NCBI RefSeq assembly: GCF_001519055.1
Contig: NZ_KQ954286.1
Span: 552,687-616,686, forward strand
From: Novosphingobium sp. Fuku2-ISO-50
GTDB taxonomy: Bacteria; Pseudomonadota; Alphaproteobacteria; Sphingomonadales; Sphingomonadaceae
Length of the DNA: 64,000 nucleotides
Direction: 5' to 3'
Of the stretch, positions 63,941-64,000 are shown piece after piece. The translations under genes were made by a program, and so were the position numbers. The notes beneath the pieces are model-generated. The model did no database searches and was not told the DNA's origin. It saw only the letters and a program-made list of their open reading frames with translations. Position 1 is the stretch's first letter; each line of letters opens with the position of its first letter.

Positions 63941-64000
63941 GAACCATCCTTTGCAAGCGCATTCGCGCATTTCCAACGGCGCTGCCCCGCCGCAACGGGG

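Overview
The window is high-G+C, gene-dense chromosomal DNA of an alphaproteobacterium, most probably a sphingomonad (Novosphingobium/Sphingomonas type). The evidence is the 14-gene nuo operon running into birA-coaX-rnj, RNase E with an acidic insertion in its S1 domain and a GWWQR-type C terminus, a DUF1467 gene, and a complete exosortase A (XrtA) exopolysaccharide locus. I saw no rRNA, insertion sequence, prophage or CRISPR array. The genus is an inference.

Layout. 1-3.3 kb: amidohydrolase tail, nitronate monooxygenase, an AHH nuclease-like gene, an unknown gene and a flavodoxin-fold gene whose 5' leader carries an unusual repeat. 3.6-6 kb: recJ, then three tandem tRNA-Glu genes (TTC, TTC, CTC). 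6-9.2 kb: phoR-phoU-phoB without pst genes, with Pho-box-like repeats. 9.2-27.3 kb (minus strand): nuoA-B-C-D-orf68-E-F-G-H-I-J-K-L-M-N-birA-coaX-rnj-DUF1467, tightly packed with many 4-nt start/stop overlaps. 27.6-41 kb: coniferyl-type aldehyde dehydrogenase, thiolase, SH3 protein, 2-hydroxyacid dehydrogenase, a divergent Amt transporter, a second nitronate monooxygenase with a cysteine motif, prfB, an exported peroxiredoxin, PBP1A and an amidase. 41-48.3 kb: rne with a long structured leader, a nitrilase-family amidohydrolase, sdhB without adjacent sdhCDA, a PaaI-type thioesterase and zapE.

48.3-50.9 kb holds a CHASE2-EAL protein with an AT-rich island inside its sensor domain. Directly after its stop codon lies an apparently separate, highly structured small RNA on the minus strand. 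It has an SD-sequestering 5' hairpin, a 7-codon aromatic-rich ORF (MWRYFFQ), three further hairpins and a T7 intrinsic terminator. This is the most novel-looking element I found.

51-64 kb (minus strand): the XrtA locus, transcribed export protein, chain-length factor, tyrosine autokinase, outer-membrane protein, ATPase, deacetylase, FemAB-like protein, glycosyltransferase, exosortase A-EpsI, amidotransferase. Together these form a Wzx/Wzy-like envelope polysaccharide machine coupled to PEP-CTERM protein sorting, although no PEP-CTERM substrate lies in the window. The neighbouring EAL gene suggests c-di-GMP input (inference).

Coordinates were indexed by hand. Family names come from motif recognition, not database searches. 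Regulatory sites and RNA structures are visual calls.
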